In this document: piece after piece, positions 37,039 through 46,636 of the stretch
Position numbering within the stretch: the stretch's first letter is position 1
How the letters are laid out: each line of letters starts with the position of its first letter
Assembly (NCBI GenBank): GCA_015063895.1
Contig: SVTG01000006.1
Location: 46,166-110,165, forward strand
Length of the DNA: 64,000 nt
Reading direction: 5' to 3'
Source: Oscillospiraceae bacterium
Lineage (GTDB): Bacteria; Bacillota; Clostridia; Oscillospirales; CAG-272
Position numbers and translations under genes: made by a program
The notes under the pieces: model-generated
Seen by the model: the letters and a program-made list of their open reading frames with translations, nothing else
What the model was told of the DNA's origin: nothing
Database searches by the model: none

Positions 37039-37827
37039 ATGAGCAAAACCGTTCTGATCACGGGCGCTACCGTCAACACGGGCTTTGGCGTGGCGAAAAA
37101 ATTTGCCTCGGAGGGGTATGACGTTGTCATCACCAGCCGTGGGGAGGAAAGCAAGGCACGTGCCGTCGCCGCCCTGCGCGCCGCTTATCCCGCCGTGCGC
37201 GTGGAGGGCTATGCGCTGGCGCTCGTGAATGAGGATAATACCGTCAACGAAGCCGGGATCCATGCCATGTTTGCCGATCTTGATGCCAAGGGGGTGCTTG
37301 TCAGGTGTCTTGTGCTCAACGCCGCCAATCTCGGTATTCGCCAGCAGATCTTTAAAAATCCGCTCTCCGATTTTATCAACGTCATCAATACCAACGTCGT
37401 GGCAAGCTATGCACTTGCCGAGGCGATGGCCGCAAGACTGACTCAAAAGGGGCAGGGGGGCTCTATTGTGTTCGTCAACTCCAATACCGCCTACCGCGCC
37501 ATTCCCGACCGCATTGCCTATACCACCTCCAAGTCGGGGGCGCTTGGTCTGATGCGTGCGCTGGCCTTTGACCTTGGCAAGTACGGTATTCGCGTGAACG
37601 CCGTGCTGCCGGGTATGATCAAGACCGACCGTTGGGAGAATAACTATAACAACTGCCGCGCGGCGCTTTCCAACTATACCCCTCTTGGCGATATCGCCGA
37701 TTTTGAGGATATTGCCAATGCGGTGTATTACTTTGGCTCGGATCAATCCAAAAACACCACGGGTGCCGAGCTGGTGGTAGACGGCGGCAATATGATCCAG
37801 CTCTATCCCATCCTGCCCGAAAAGTAA
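37039..37827 (+). CDS. Short-chain dehydrogenase/reductase
   Basis: 262 residues with the SDR cofactor motif in VLITGATVNTGFGVA, NAANLG after the fourth strand, the catalytic Ser in VFVNSNT and the Y-x-x-x-K pair in YTTSKSG, then PGMIKTDRW and a C-terminal VVDGGNM. It oxidises or reduces a sugar or sugar acid in the pathway with the two upstream enzymes; the exact substrate is not readable. A strong terminator follows at 37906. Confidence 0.88.
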   Translation: MSKTVLITGATVNTGFGVAKKFASEGYDVVITSRGEESKARAVAALRAAYPAVRVEGYALALVNEDNTVNEAGIHAMFADLDAKGVLVRCLVLNAANLGIRQQIFKNPLSDFINVINTNVVASYALAEAMAARLTQKGQGGSIVFVNSNTAYRAIPDRIAYTTSKSGALGLMRALAFDLGKYGIRVNAVLPGMIKTDRWENNYNNCRAALSNYTPLGDIADFEDIANAVYYFGSDQSKNTTGAELVVDGGNMIQLYPILPEK

Positions 37828-37905
37828 AAATTAGAATTTACTTGACGGTTCAAAAACGAAATTTAGAAAATTTTGTCGTAATTTTGGAAAAATTGAAGAA
37901 AAAAA

Positions 37906-37934
37906 TAAAACGAGGGCGCGAGCCCTCGTTTTTT
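37906..37934. terminator. Bidirectional intrinsic terminator
   Basis: AAAACGAGGGC-GCGA-GCCCTCGTTTT with T run, between convergent SDR and ASKHA genes. Confidence 0.85.
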
Positions 37935-37943
37935 GTATCACGG

Positions 37944-39443
37944 TCAAAACAGCATATTCGCCATAAAGGCATCCGCAAAAACAGGGTTGGTCGCCAGCTC
38001 CAGCAGCTGCGCCTCTCGCGCGATGCGGTCGGCCTCGTCAGCGGCTCTTTTGTCAAGCAGCAGCATAGCGGCGCCCTCGATGGCGGCGTTGCCGATGACC
38101 TTCGCCTTCGGCGAAAGTCCCTTTGGTATAAGACCGATGCGCTCGGCGTGCGATAGGTTCAGATAGCTGCCAAAGCAGCCTGCAACGCAAAAGCTCTCCA
38201 CGTCCTCTACGGTGCACCCCCGTGCGTCAAGCATCGTGAGAATACCGCTGGAGATCGCGCTTTTGGCCGGCTGCAGCGCGCGGATATCCTGGCTTGTCAG
38301 ATACACGGGCGGGGCCACTGCGATCCTTTCGTCGGCAAGATATCCGCTCTCGTCAAGCTCCTCAAGCTCGAGCAAGCAGGCAACCGCATCTACCAGTCCG
38401 CTGCCGCAAATGCCAACGGGGGGCAGATCACCGACGGTCGTGGCGTGCAGCCGCCCGTTGACGATCGCGACGGCGTTGACGGCCCCTGCGGTGGCGCGCA
38501 TGCCCATAGAAATGCCCACGCCCTCAAAGGCGGGGCCTGCGGCAGTGGAGCAGACCGTCAGGTGACCTTCCCTCCAAAGCGCCATCTCACCGTTGGTGCC
38601 GATGTCGGCAAGCAGTGCCGTTTTCGTGTCCCGACATATCCCCGATGCCAGCAGGGCGCAGGTGGTATCCGCGCCGATAAAGGCCGAAATGCAGGGCGGC
38701 AGATATACCGTGGCACCCTCGGCCGCATCTACAAGCCCGAGGTCCCGCGCGGAAAGCGTCTCACCAAACAGGCGTTTTGCCTGGAAGGGCGCGTGCGAAA
38801 GCGGCTCGGTAGCGGTCAGCGTCAGCAGATGCAGCATCGCGGTATTGCCCGTGATGACGATGCGATCGATCTCGCCGTTTTGCGGTAAGGCCTCTTTCAG
38901 AGTGCACAGGGCGTCGTTCAATGCCCCCCGCACCGCGTCGGCCAGTGCCTGCTGCTTGCCGTCAAGGGCAGCCTCTATGCGCGAGATCACGTCGGCGCCG
39001 AAGCCGATCTGGGGATTCAGGCACGCTGTGTCGGCAAGACAGATGCCGTTTACGTCAAACACCTTGGCCGCAACGGTCGTCGTACCGATATCGATGGCGG
39101 CGCCGTAGTGTAAAAAGGTAGGGCAGAGTGTAAGGTCAGCCCGCACACCGCCCGTCAGGATCTCGGTCTTACCCGTTGCGTGCAGGTCCTGCACGGTGCA
39201 TTCGCCCATAATGAAGGTGAAGCAGGCAAGACGCACGCCATCGGCGCATTCGCGCTCGGTCAGATGCGCGCGCTCGGCCGCACTCATTTCGGAAAGATCC
39301 CCGGTGGCGATGACCTTGCATTTTCCGCACGTTCCGTGTCCGGCGCAGGGGGTATCCACGAAAAAGGCGTCGGCGAGGCGCGTGCCGATCGGCACGCGCT
39401 TCCTTATTCCGTTGCAAATGATGCTTACCTGTTTGCTTTTCAT
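37944..39443 (-). CDS. ASKHA-domain 2Fe-2S protein, corrinoid-activating (RACo/RamA-like)
   Basis: 499 residues. The N-terminal plant-type ferredoxin domain has CAGHGTCGKCKV and, later, RLACFT, the four ligands of a 2Fe-2S cluster. The rest is the DUF4445/ASKHA ATPase core (AAIDIGTTTVAAKVFD, ITGNTAMLHLL, LADIGTNGEMAL, GICGSGLVDAVACLLE, VAGCFGSYLNL). Relatives reductively reactivate corrinoid proteins in methyltransferase systems. No corrinoid protein or methyltransferase lies in the window, so its partner is elsewhere or its role differs. ATG 39443 follows AGAGG. Confidence 0.85.
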   Translation of the reverse strand: MKSKQVSIICNGIRKRVPIGTRLADAFFVDTPCAGHGTCGKCKVIATGDLSEMSAAERAHLTERECADGVRLACFTFIMGECTVQDLHATGKTEILTGGVRADLTLCPTFLHYGAAIDIGTTTVAAKVFDVNGICLADTACLNPQIGFGADVISRIEAALDGKQQALADAVRGALNDALCTLKEALPQNGEIDRIVITGNTAMLHLLTLTATEPLSHAPFQAKRLFGETLSARDLGLVDAAEGATVYLPPCISAFIGADTTCALLASGICRDTKTALLADIGTNGEMALWREGHLTVCSTAAGPAFEGVGISMGMRATAGAVNAVAIVNGRLHATTVGDLPPVGICGSGLVDAVACLLELEELDESGYLADERIAVAPPVYLTSQDIRALQPAKSAISSGILTMLDARGCTVEDVESFCVAGCFGSYLNLSHAERIGLIPKGLSPKAKVIGNAAIEGAAMLLLDKRAADEADRIAREAQLLELATNPVFADAFMANMLF

Positions 39444-39520
39444 AATTACCTCTGCCAAAATTGCTTTGAAGAACGTCGCGGCATTCTGCCCGCGGCGGGA
39501 AGGGTACAGCTTATATCGCT

Positions 39521-39529
39521 ATTATAGCA
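39521..39529 (-). promoter_or_regulatory. Extended -10 promoter of ASKHA gene
   Basis: Minus strand TGCTATAAT (TATAAT at 39521-39526), about 70 bases upstream of ATG 39443. The leader contains a short GC-rich inverted repeat near 39488-39500. Confidence 0.6.
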
Positions 39530-39631
39530 GAAAAGCGCGCAAAAGAAAATAAGGCGCGTGTATTTTTTTCAATATTTTCATGAGAGAGGGTCAATGAGCA
39601 AAAACTTGTGCGAATTTTGACGAAAGTACGC

Positions 39632-39660
39632 TTGACAAATAATATGTTATATGTTAATAT
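39632..39660 (+). promoter_or_regulatory. Promoter of purine operon
   Basis: TTGACA (39632-39637), 17 bp, TAATAT (39655-39660), just upstream of the ZTP riboswitch. Confidence 0.8.
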
Positions 39661-39682
39661 AAAGAGGACGTAAAAAAGCGGT

Positions 39683-39806
39683 TTCTGTGACTGACGGAAA
39701 TGTGGAGTACCACAGGGGAGCAGAAATAATATCGGGGGCCTCACCGCCCCACGCCGTCCGTCTGGGCACACTGCAATTCCAAGCGGAACAGGTGTGTCTT
39801 TTTTTA
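39683..39806 (+). promoter_or_regulatory. ZTP (pfl) riboswitch with terminator
   Basis: The aptamer has GTGACTGACGGAA (39687-39699), a TGTGGAGTACCACA hairpin, a variable linker and CCGTCCGTCTGGGCA (39754-39768), matching both halves of the ZTP aptamer core. The 3' end of the aptamer (GGGCACAC) can instead pair with GTGTGTC, followed by seven Ts, giving a terminator (to 39806). When folate is short, ZTP/AICAR rises, binds, and should allow read-through into the purine genes. Confidence 0.93.
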
Positions 39807-39845
39807 CTTTTCAATCTATTCGGTGAAGATCACGGGAGGTAACTT

Positions 39846-40355
39846 ATGAAGAAGAAAGTCGGAATTATCATGGGCAGCGACAGCGACCTGCCCATCATGC
39901 GTAAGGCAGCGGATACGCTTGCCGCATTCGGTGTGCCCTTTGAGGTGCACGTGATGTCTGCCCATCGCACGCCCGATGCGGCCGCCGCCTTCGCGCGCAG
40001 CGCGCGAGAGAAAGGGTTCGGCGCGATCATTGCCGCAGCGGGTATGGCCGCACACCTTGGCGGTGTGATGGCAGCGTACACCACTCTGCCCGTGATCGGC
40101 GTGCCCTGTAAGTCGACCAATCTCGACGGTATGGATGCGCTCCTGTCTACCGTTCAAATGCCCTCGGGCATTCCCGTTGCCACCGTGGCGATCAACGGTG
40201 CTGTCAACGCAGCACTGCTTTGCTGTGAGATGTTTGCCGTGTACGATGAGGAGCTGGCAGAAAAGCTGGCCGCCAAGCGCGCTGCCGATCAGGCAAAGGT
40301 GCTTGAGAAGAACGCCGCCGTCGAGGCAGAGTTTGCTGCCTACGGCGCGCTTTGA
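39846..40355 (+). CDS. purE: 5-(carboxyamino)imidazole ribonucleotide mutase PurE
   Basis: 169 residues, class I PurE: GIIMGSDSDLPIMRKAADTL, VMSAHRTPD with the catalytic His, and AAGMAAHLGGVMAAYTTLPVIGVP. It moves the carboxylate of N5-CAIR to give CAIR. The class I form normally needs PurK, which is not in this window. GGGAGG precedes ATG 39846. First gene behind the ZTP riboswitch. Confidence 0.96.
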   Translation: MKKKVGIIMGSDSDLPIMRKAADTLAAFGVPFEVHVMSAHRTPDAAAAFARSAREKGFGAIIAAAGMAAHLGGVMAAYTTLPVIGVPCKSTNLDGMDALLSTVQMPSGIPVATVAINGAVNAALLCCEMFAVYDEELAEKLAAKRAADQAKVLEKNAAVEAEFAAYGAL

Positions 40356-40365
40356 GGTGTAGCGT

Positions 40366-41790
40366 ATGGGCGGTTATTTCGGTGTTGCCGCGCGCGGTGA
40401 TGCGCTCGTAGATGCTTTTTTCGGTACCGACTATCATTCTCACCTCGGCACAGCGCGCGCAGGCCTTGCCGTCTACGATAGGGAGATCGGTCTGCAGCGC
40501 GAGATCCACAATATTCAAAATTCACCCTTCCGCACGAAGTTTGAGCACGTGTTTGAGGAGATGCGTGGGTGCTCTGCCATCGGCTGTATCAGTGACGGTG
40601 AGCCCCAGCCCCTGCTCATTCGCTCGCATCACGGCACTTACGCCATCTGCAATATTGGCGCCGTGACGAATGCCGATGCGCTGATCAAAAAATACTTCAA
40701 GACCAGCGGCGGTCACTTCGATGCGATGACGGGCGGTGCTGTCAACCCCACCGAGCTGATCGCGGCACTGATCGACCAGAAAAGCGATTTTGTAGAGGGT
40801 ATCCGCTTTGCCCAAAGTGAGATCGAGGGGTCTATGACGGTGCTGATCCTGCGCGAGGGCGGCAGCATCATCGCCGCGCGCGATAAATTGGGGCGTCTGC
40901 CCGTGATCCTCGGCAAGGGAGAGGACGCTTATTGCGTCAGCTTTGAGAGCTTTGCCGCCGAAAAGCTTGGCTATACGGTCTATCGTGAGCTGGGGCCGGG
41001 CGAGATCGTGGAGATCACGCACGAGGGCTCGCGTCAGCTGGTGGCCCCCGGCAAGGAGATGAAGATCTGCTCGTTCCTGTGGTCCTACTACGGCTATTCT
41101 CCCTCCTCCTACGAGGGCGTGAACGTGGAGTGCATGCGCTATCGCAACGGCGCCATCATGGCCGAGGCCGAGCAAAAGGCAGGGACGCTGCCGCAGGTCG
41201 ATTCGATCGCGGGCATGCCCGACTCGGGTACGCCTCACGCCATCGGCTACGCCAATCAGAGCACCGTTCCCTTTGCGCGCCCCTTCCTCAAATATACGCC
41301 TACGTGGTCGCGCAGCTTTACGGCGGGCAAGCAGGTCGAACGCAGCCGCGTCGCCAAAATGAAGCAGGTGCCCGTGCGCGATCTCATTCACGATAAAAAC
41401 CTCTTGTTCGTTGACGATTCCATCGTGCGCGGCACACAGCTCAAGAGCACCGTGGATTTCCTCTTTAACAGCGGCGCCAAGTCGGTGCATATGCGCTCGG
41501 CCTGTCCGCCCATCATGTACCGTTGCAAGTACCTCAATTTCACCAATGCCAAAAACGATATGGAGCTGCTGGCCCGTCGCGTGATACTTGAGCTTGAGGG
41601 TGAGGAGGGCGAGAAGCACATTGAGGAATATATCGACGGCAATACCGAGCGCGGCAAAAATCTGCGCCGCGTCATCTGCGAGAGAATGCATTTCAACTCG
41701 CTTGAATTTCAGTCCCTTGAGGGCGTGATCAAGGCCATCGGCCTTGAGCCCTGCAAACTTTGTACATACTGTTGGAACGGAAAGGAATAA
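40366..41790 (+). CDS. purF: PurF-like amidophosphoribosyltransferase lacking the N-terminal Cys
   Basis: 474 residues with an N-terminal Ntn-type glutamine amidotransferase domain and a C-terminal phosphoribosyltransferase domain. The PRPP loop [16 protein letters not shown] is intact and the chain ends with a Cys-rich tail (CKLCTYC). In normal PurF, removal of Met exposes Cys (MCGIFG); here the start reads MGGYFGVA, with Gly in that place, and H-R-G-Q-E-S-A-G is replaced by [10 protein letters not shown]. Glutaminase activity is therefore unlikely by the standard mechanism; use of free ammonia or a partner subunit, or a distinct role, is possible. A second, canonical PurF may exist elsewhere. 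Position in the operon supports a purine role. Confidence 0.85.
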   Translation: MGGYFGVAARGDALVDAFFGTDYHSHLGTARAGLAVYDREIGLQREIHNIQNSPFRTKFEHVFEEMRGCSAIGCISDGEPQPLLIRSHHGTYAICNIGAVTNADALIKKYFKTSGGHFDAMTGGAVNPTELIAALIDQKSDFVEGIRFAQSEIEGSMTVLILREGGSIIAARDKLGRLPVILGKGEDAYCVSFESFAAEKLGYTVYRELGPGEIVEITHEGSRQLVAPGKEMKICSFLWSYYGYSPSSYEGVNVECMRYRNGAIMAEAEQKAGTLPQVDSIAGMPDSGTPHAIGYANQSTVPFARPFLKYTPTWSRSFTAGKQVERSRVAKMKQVPVRDLIHDKNLLFVDDSIVRGTQLKSTVDFLFNSGAKSVHMRSACPPIMYRCKYLNFTNAKNDMELLARRVILELEGEEGEKHIEEYIDGNTERGKNLRRVICERMHFNSLEFQSLEGVIKAIGLEPCKLCTYCWNGKE

Positions 41791-41795
41791 AGACT

Positions 41796-42848
41796 ATGAT
41801 GCACAATCAATCGAAATCTGAAAGCTACGCCGCTGCCGGTGTAGATATTACCGCAGGCTACAAGGCCGTTGAATTGATGAAAAAGCACGTGGCACGCACC
41901 AAAAACGAGGGGTGCCTTGACGACGTGGGCGGCTTTGGCGGCTGCTTTGGCCTCAATATGGCAGGCATGGAGGAGCCCGTGCTGGTATCGGGCACCGACG
42001 GCTGCGGTACCAAGGTCAAGCTGGCGATCCTGATGGACAAGCACGATACCATCGGTATCGATGCCGTTGCGATGTGCGTCAACGACATTATCTGTGTCGG
42101 CGCAAAGCCCCTTTTCTTCCTTGACTATATTGCGTGCGGCAAAAACGTACCCGAGAAGATCGCCGCCATCGTCGGTGGCGTAGCCGAGGGGTGCGTGCAG
42201 TCGGGCGCGGCGCTCATCGGCGGCGAAACTGCCGAGCACCCGGGCCTTATGCCCGTGGAGGACTACGACCTTGCAGGGTTTGCTGTGGGCGTGGTCGACA
42301 AAAAGAAGATCCTGGATAAGACCAAGATGGCCGCAGGCGACGTGGTGATCGCGCTGGCCTCCTCGGGCATTCACTCAAACGGCTTCTCGCTGATCCGTAA
42401 GGTCTTTGACATTGATCACAATCCCCCCGCTCTTTACGAGCCCTGCGCGGCCCTCGGGGGCAAGACGGTTGCCGAAACGCTGCTGACCCCCACCAGGATC
42501 TACGTCAAGTCCGTTTTGGCTTTGCTTGAAAAGGTGAACGTCAAGGGCATTTCGCATATCACGGGCGGCGGCTTCTACGAAAATATTCCGCGCAGCATTC
42601 CCGACGGGCTTTGCGCCGTCATTGATAAGAGCGCGGTGAAGGTCCTGCCGATCTTTGACCTCATTATGAAGACGGGCAATATTCCCGAGCGCGATATGTA
42701 CAACACCTACAATATGGGTGTCGGTATGAGCATCGTGGTGCCTGCCGCCGAGGCGGATACGGCACTTGAGATCCTGCGCGCAAACGGCGAGGACGCTTAC
42801 CTGATCGGTAAGATCGTGGCGGGTGAGGATAAGGTGATCCTGCAATGA
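41796..42848 (+). CDS. purM: Phosphoribosylformylglycinamidine cyclo-ligase PurM
   Basis: 350 residues. AIR synthetase, step 5 of purine synthesis: ATP-dependent ring closure of FGAM. Motifs: [59 protein letters not shown] and [16 protein letters not shown] 41796 is chosen, five bases after purF, with AAAGGA overlapping the purF end. It overlaps purN by four bases. Confidence 0.96.
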   Translation: MMHNQSKSESYAAAGVDITAGYKAVELMKKHVARTKNEGCLDDVGGFGGCFGLNMAGMEEPVLVSGTDGCGTKVKLAILMDKHDTIGIDAVAMCVNDIICVGAKPLFFLDYIACGKNVPEKIAAIVGGVAEGCVQSGAALIGGETAEHPGLMPVEDYDLAGFAVGVVDKKKILDKTKMAAGDVVIALASSGIHSNGFSLIRKVFDIDHNPPALYEPCAALGGKTVAETLLTPTRIYVKSVLALLEKVNVKGISHITGGGFYENIPRSIPDGLCAVIDKSAVKVLPIFDLIMKTGNIPERDMYNTYNMGVGMSIVVPAAEADTALEILRANGEDAYLIGKIVAGEDKVILQ

Positions 42849-43459
42849 GCCGCGACGTCAGGATCGCCGTGCTGGTGTCGGGGGGCGGCACGAATCTGCA
42901 AGCCCTGATCGACGCGCAGCAGGCGGGGATCATCAAAAGCGGCAAGCTCTCGCTTGTCATTTCCAACAAAGAGGGGGCGTATGCCCTCACGCGCGCGCAA
43001 AACGCGGGCATCAAAACGGTCGTCATCGATAAAAAGGCACTTGGCGGGCAGGAGGCGTTTGAGGATCAGCTGCTGCGGACCCTTGCCGCCGAGGAGATCG
43101 ATCTGATCGTGCTGGCGGGCTTTATGGTGATCCTGACGAGGCGCGTGACCGACGCGTATGCCGAGCGTATTTTAAACGTGCACCCCTCGCTGATCCCTTC
43201 GTTTTGCGGAGAGGGCTTTTACGGGCTCCGTGTGCACGAGGCGGCTCTTGCCTACGGCGTCAAGGTAACGGGTGCCACCGTGCACTTCGTCAATGAAATT
43301 CCCGACGGCGGTCGCATCATTTTGCAAAAGGCGGTAGCGATCGAGGAGGGGGATACCCCCGAGATCCTGCAGCGCCGTGTGATGGAGCAGGCCGAATGGC
43401 AGATCCTGCCGCGTGCGACCGAGCTGGTTGCCAAAGAAATAAAACAGAAGAAAGTGTGA
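42845..43459 (+). CDS. purN: Phosphoribosylglycinamide formyltransferase PurN
   Basis: 204 residues. It transfers the formyl group from 10-formyl-THF to GAR. Motifs: [36 protein letters not shown] (catalytic His/Asn region), [14 protein letters not shown] with the catalytic Asp region. ATGA overlap with purM. A 10-formyl-THF user, which fits the ZTP riboswitch logic. Confidence 0.95.
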   Translation: MSRDVRIAVLVSGGGTNLQALIDAQQAGIIKSGKLSLVISNKEGAYALTRAQNAGIKTVVIDKKALGGQEAFEDQLLRTLAAEEIDLIVLAGFMVILTRRVTDAYAERILNVHPSLIPSFCGEGFYGLRVHEAALAYGVKVTGATVHFVNEIPDGGRIILQKAVAIEEGDTPEILQRRVMEQAEWQILPRATELVAKEIKQKKV

Positions 43460-43464
43460 AGACG

Positions 43465-44175
43465 ATGGCATTGTTTGATTTGAAGAAGCTTCTTCGTGAG
43501 AATACCTATCCCGGTCGCGGCATTGTGGTGGGTCAGTCCGCCGACGGCAAAAACGCGATGATCGCTTACTTTATCATGGGGCGCAGTGAAAACAGCCGCA
43601 ACCGCATTTTTGAGCGCTTTGAGGGTGGTATGCGCACCAAGGCGTTTGACGAGAGCAAACTCTCCGACCCCAGCCTGATCATTTATAACCCCTACCTCGC
43701 GCTGCCGAAGGCCGATATTGTGACCAACGGCGACCAGACCGATACGGTCTATGACCACATGGTAGCGGGCAAGAGCTTTGAGGACGCCCTCATGACCCGC
43801 GAATTTGAGCCCGATTGCCCCAACTACACCCCCCGTATCTCGGGCGTGCTGTACTACGGCGAGGGCGACTTCAGCTATTCGCTTTCGATCCTGAAGAGCG
43901 CCAACGGCAACCCTGCCGCGTGCAACCGTTACTTCTATCGCTATACCCCCCGTGCGGGGATCGGTCATTTTATCCATACCTATAAGTGCGACGGCGATCC
44001 CATTCCCTCGTTCTACGGCGAGCCCGAGGAGGTCGCACTCCCCAATACCGCCGAGGAGCTATCCGACCTCGTGTGGAAGAACCTCAACCCCGATAACAAG
44101 GTGTCGCTGTTCGTGCGCGTCGTGCCGCTTGACGGCTCCGCACCCACCGAGATCATCACCAATAAAAACAAATAA
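43465..44175 (+). CDS. purO: IMP cyclohydrolase, PurO type
   Basis: 236 residues. The chain matches the stand-alone IMP cyclohydrolase family first known from archaea: LLRENTYPGRGIVVGQSADGKNAMIAYFIMGRSENSRNRIF and a central VTNGDQTDTVYDHM. It closes FAICAR to IMP, replacing the N-terminal (MGS-like) domain of bifunctional PurH, which is missing from the next gene. ATG 43465 is used; a GTG at 43456 overlapping the purN stop (GTGA) is an alternative, and neither has a strong ribosome site. Confidence 0.9.
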   Translation: MALFDLKKLLRENTYPGRGIVVGQSADGKNAMIAYFIMGRSENSRNRIFERFEGGMRTKAFDESKLSDPSLIIYNPYLALPKADIVTNGDQTDTVYDHMVAGKSFEDALMTREFEPDCPNYTPRISGVLYYGEGDFSYSLSILKSANGNPAACNRYFYRYTPRAGIGHFIHTYKCDGDPIPSFYGEPEEVALPNTAEELSDLVWKNLNPDNKVSLFVRVVPLDGSAPTEIITNKNK

Positions 44176-44185
44176 GGAGAGGGAA

Positions 44186-45370
44186 ATGAAGGAATTTGAA
44201 CTGAAATACGGCTGTAACCCCAACCAGAAGCCGTCTAAAATTTATATGCACGACGGCAGCGATCTGCCGATCAAGATCCTCTCGGGTCGCCCCGGCTATA
44301 TCAACTTTCTCGATGCCTTCAACTCCTGGCAGCTTGTCAAGGAATTAAAGGCTGCCTTAGGGCTCCCCGCCGTGACCTCCTTCAAGCACGTCAGCCCCAC
44401 CTCGGCGGCTGTCGGCGTCAAGCTTTCCGATAAGCTGAAGAAGGCCTGCTTCGTCGATGATATCGAGGGCCTTGACGACTCGCTTCTCGCTTGTGCGTAT
44501 GCGCGCGCACGCGGCACCGACCGTATGTGCTCGTTTGGTGACTGGGTGGCACTCTCCGACGTGTGCGACGTGACCACGGCCCTGATGCTCAAGCGCGAGG
44601 TCTCCGACGGCATCATCGCCCCCGGCTACGAGCCCGAGGCGCTGGAGATCCTGAAGACCAAGAAAAAGGGCAATTACAATATCGTTGAGATCGATCCCGA
44701 TTACGTGCCCGACCCTGTTGAGGAAAAGCAGGTGTTCGGCATTACCTTTCAGCAGGGCAGAAACAATTTTGAGATCAACGCCGCACTCCTTGAAAATATC
44801 GTGACTGCCAATAAGGAGCTGCCCGAGAGCGCCGTGCGCGATCTCATTGTGGCGCTCATCACCCTGAAGTACACGCAATCCAACTCGGTGTGCTACGCCG
44901 TTGACGGACAGGCGATCGGCGTCGGTGCAGGGCAGCAGTCGCGCGTGCATTGCACACGCCTTGCAGGCGGTAAGGCCGATACGTGGTTCCTGCGTCAGCA
45001 CGACAAGGTGCTGGCTCTGCCCTTCAAGGATACGCTCGGTCGCCCCGACCGCGACAACGTCATCGACGGTTATATCAACCAGAATGAGGAGGACGTGTGT
45101 GCGGAAGGGAATTGGCAGAAGTACTTTACCGAGCAGCCCGCGCCCTTCACCGCTGCCGAGCAGCGCGCCTATCTGGATACTATTACGGGTGTTGCGTGCG
45201 GGTCTGACGCCTTCTTCCCGTTCAGCGATAACGTAGAGCGCTGCAAAAAGAGCGGTGTTTCTTACATTGCACAGCCCGGCGGCTCGATCCGCGATGATCT
45301 CGTGATCGAGTGCTGCGATAAATACGGTATGACCATGGCCTTTACGGGCATGCGTTTGTTCCACCATTGA
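44186..45370 (+). CDS. purH: Stand-alone AICAR transformylase (PurH C-terminal domain only)
   Basis: 394 residues corresponding to the AICAR formyltransferase half of PurH: LKYGCNPNQKPSKIY, SFKHVSPTSAAVG (catalytic Lys-His), LKYTQSNSVCYA, GVGAGQQSRVHCTRLAG, SDAFFPFSDN and IAQPGGSIRDD. It formylates AICAR using 10-formyl-THF. No cyclohydrolase domain precedes it; that activity comes from the PurO-type gene 10 bases upstream. ATG 44186 follows AAGGAGAGGG, making it a true separate gene rather than a frameshift. Confidence 0.94.
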   Translation: MKEFELKYGCNPNQKPSKIYMHDGSDLPIKILSGRPGYINFLDAFNSWQLVKELKAALGLPAVTSFKHVSPTSAAVGVKLSDKLKKACFVDDIEGLDDSLLACAYARARGTDRMCSFGDWVALSDVCDVTTALMLKREVSDGIIAPGYEPEALEILKTKKKGNYNIVEIDPDYVPDPVEEKQVFGITFQQGRNNFEINAALLENIVTANKELPESAVRDLIVALITLKYTQSNSVCYAVDGQAIGVGAGQQSRVHCTRLAGGKADTWFLRQHDKVLALPFKDTLGRPDRDNVIDGYINQNEEDVCAEGNWQKYFTEQPAPFTAAEQRAYLDTITGVACGSDAFFPFSDNVERCKKSGVSYIAQPGGSIRDDLVIECCDKYGMTMAFTGMRLFHH

Positions 45371-45382
45371 TAGGAGAAAACG

Positions 45383-46621
45383 ATGAATTTTTTTGATGAA
45401 CTGGTAAATTACGACAAAGAGGTCTATGAGGGCTGCACGCTGGAGCTCACGCGTCAGCGCCACAATATTGAGCTGATCGCTTCTGAAAATATCGTGTCGA
45501 AGGCCGTGCTGATGGCCGCAGGCACGGTGCTGACCAACAAATATGCCGAGGGCTACCCCGGCAAGCGCTATTACGGCGGCTGTCAGTGCGTGGATATCGT
45601 GGAGGATATCGCGCGCGAGCGCGCCAAAAAGCTGTTCGGTGCCGAGCACGCAAACGTGCAGCCCCACAGCGGCGCAAACGCAAACCTTGCCGTATTTTTT
45701 GCGCTCTGCAACCCGGGTGACACCGTCATGGGTCTGAACCTCGCCCACGGCGGACACCTTTCCCACGGCTCGCCCGTTAACATTTCGGGCAAGTATTTCA
45801 ACGTCGTGCCCTACAGCGTCAGCGACGAGACCGAGATGCTTGACTATGACGAGATCCGCCGCGTGGCACTGGAGTGCCACCCCAAGCTGCTCGTGGCAGG
45901 CGCCAGCGCCTATTCGCGCACCATCGACTTTGAGGCCATCGGCAAGATCGCAAAAGAGGTCGGCGCCTATTATATGGTGGATATGGCACATATCGCAGGC
46001 CTGGTGGCTGCGGGTCTGCACCCCTCTCCCGTACCCTTCGCCGACGTGGTGACCACCACCACGCACAAAACGCTGCGCGGTCCGCGCGGGGGGCTCATTC
46101 TTTGCCGCGAGGAGCTGGCAAAGCAGATTGATAAGGCCGTATTCCCCGGCACGCAGGGCGGGCCCCTGATGCATATCATCGCCGCCAAGGCCGTGGCACT
46201 CGGTGAGGCACTTGACCCTTCGTTCGTTACCTATCAGAAAAATGTGGTGGCAAACGCCAAGGAGCTTTGCAACAGCCTCAAGGCCGCAGGCTTCCGCGTG
46301 GTATCGGGCGATACCGATAACCATTTGATGCTCATTGATCTGCGCCCCTTCGGCATCACGGGCAAGGAGATGGAAAAGCGCCTTGACGAGGTGCATATCA
46401 CCGTCAATAAGAACGCGATCCCCAACGACCCCGAAAAGCCCTTCGTTACCAGCGGTATCCGCGTAGGCACGCCTGCCGTCACCACCCGCGGCTTCGGCCT
46501 TGAGGAGATGCGTCTGATCGCAGGCTGGATGCGCGACGTGGCCGCCGACTTTGAGGGAAATCGCGAGCGTGTGACACAAGAGGTCACGGCACTTTGCGAA
46601 AAATTCCCCCTGTATCACTGA
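45383..46621 (+). CDS. glyA: Serine hydroxymethyltransferase GlyA
   Basis: 412 residues, PLP enzyme making glycine and 5,10-methylene-THF from serine. Motifs: [61 protein letters not shown] and the PLP lysine in [16 protein letters not shown]. Both products feed purine synthesis (glycine for GAR, one-carbon units for PurN and PurH), explaining its place in the ZTP-controlled operon. Confidence 0.97.
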   Translation: MNFFDELVNYDKEVYEGCTLELTRQRHNIELIASENIVSKAVLMAAGTVLTNKYAEGYPGKRYYGGCQCVDIVEDIARERAKKLFGAEHANVQPHSGANANLAVFFALCNPGDTVMGLNLAHGGHLSHGSPVNISGKYFNVVPYSVSDETEMLDYDEIRRVALECHPKLLVAGASAYSRTIDFEAIGKIAKEVGAYYMVDMAHIAGLVAAGLHPSPVPFADVVTTTTHKTLRGPRGGLILCREELAKQIDKAVFPGTQGGPLMHIIAAKAVALGEALDPSFVTYQKNVVANAKELCNSLKAAGFRVVSGDTDNHLMLIDLRPFGITGKEMEKRLDEVHITVNKNAIPNDPEKPFVTSGIRVGTPAVTTRGFGLEEMRLIAGWMRDVAADFEGNRERVTQEVTALCEKFPLYH

Positions 46622-46636
46622 TAAAGGAGCACACCT

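Noticed and set aside
43396..45370. Frameshifted purH
   Set aside because: The two genes belong to different families (PurO-type and AICAR transformylase), each with a full domain and the second with its own strong ribosome site.
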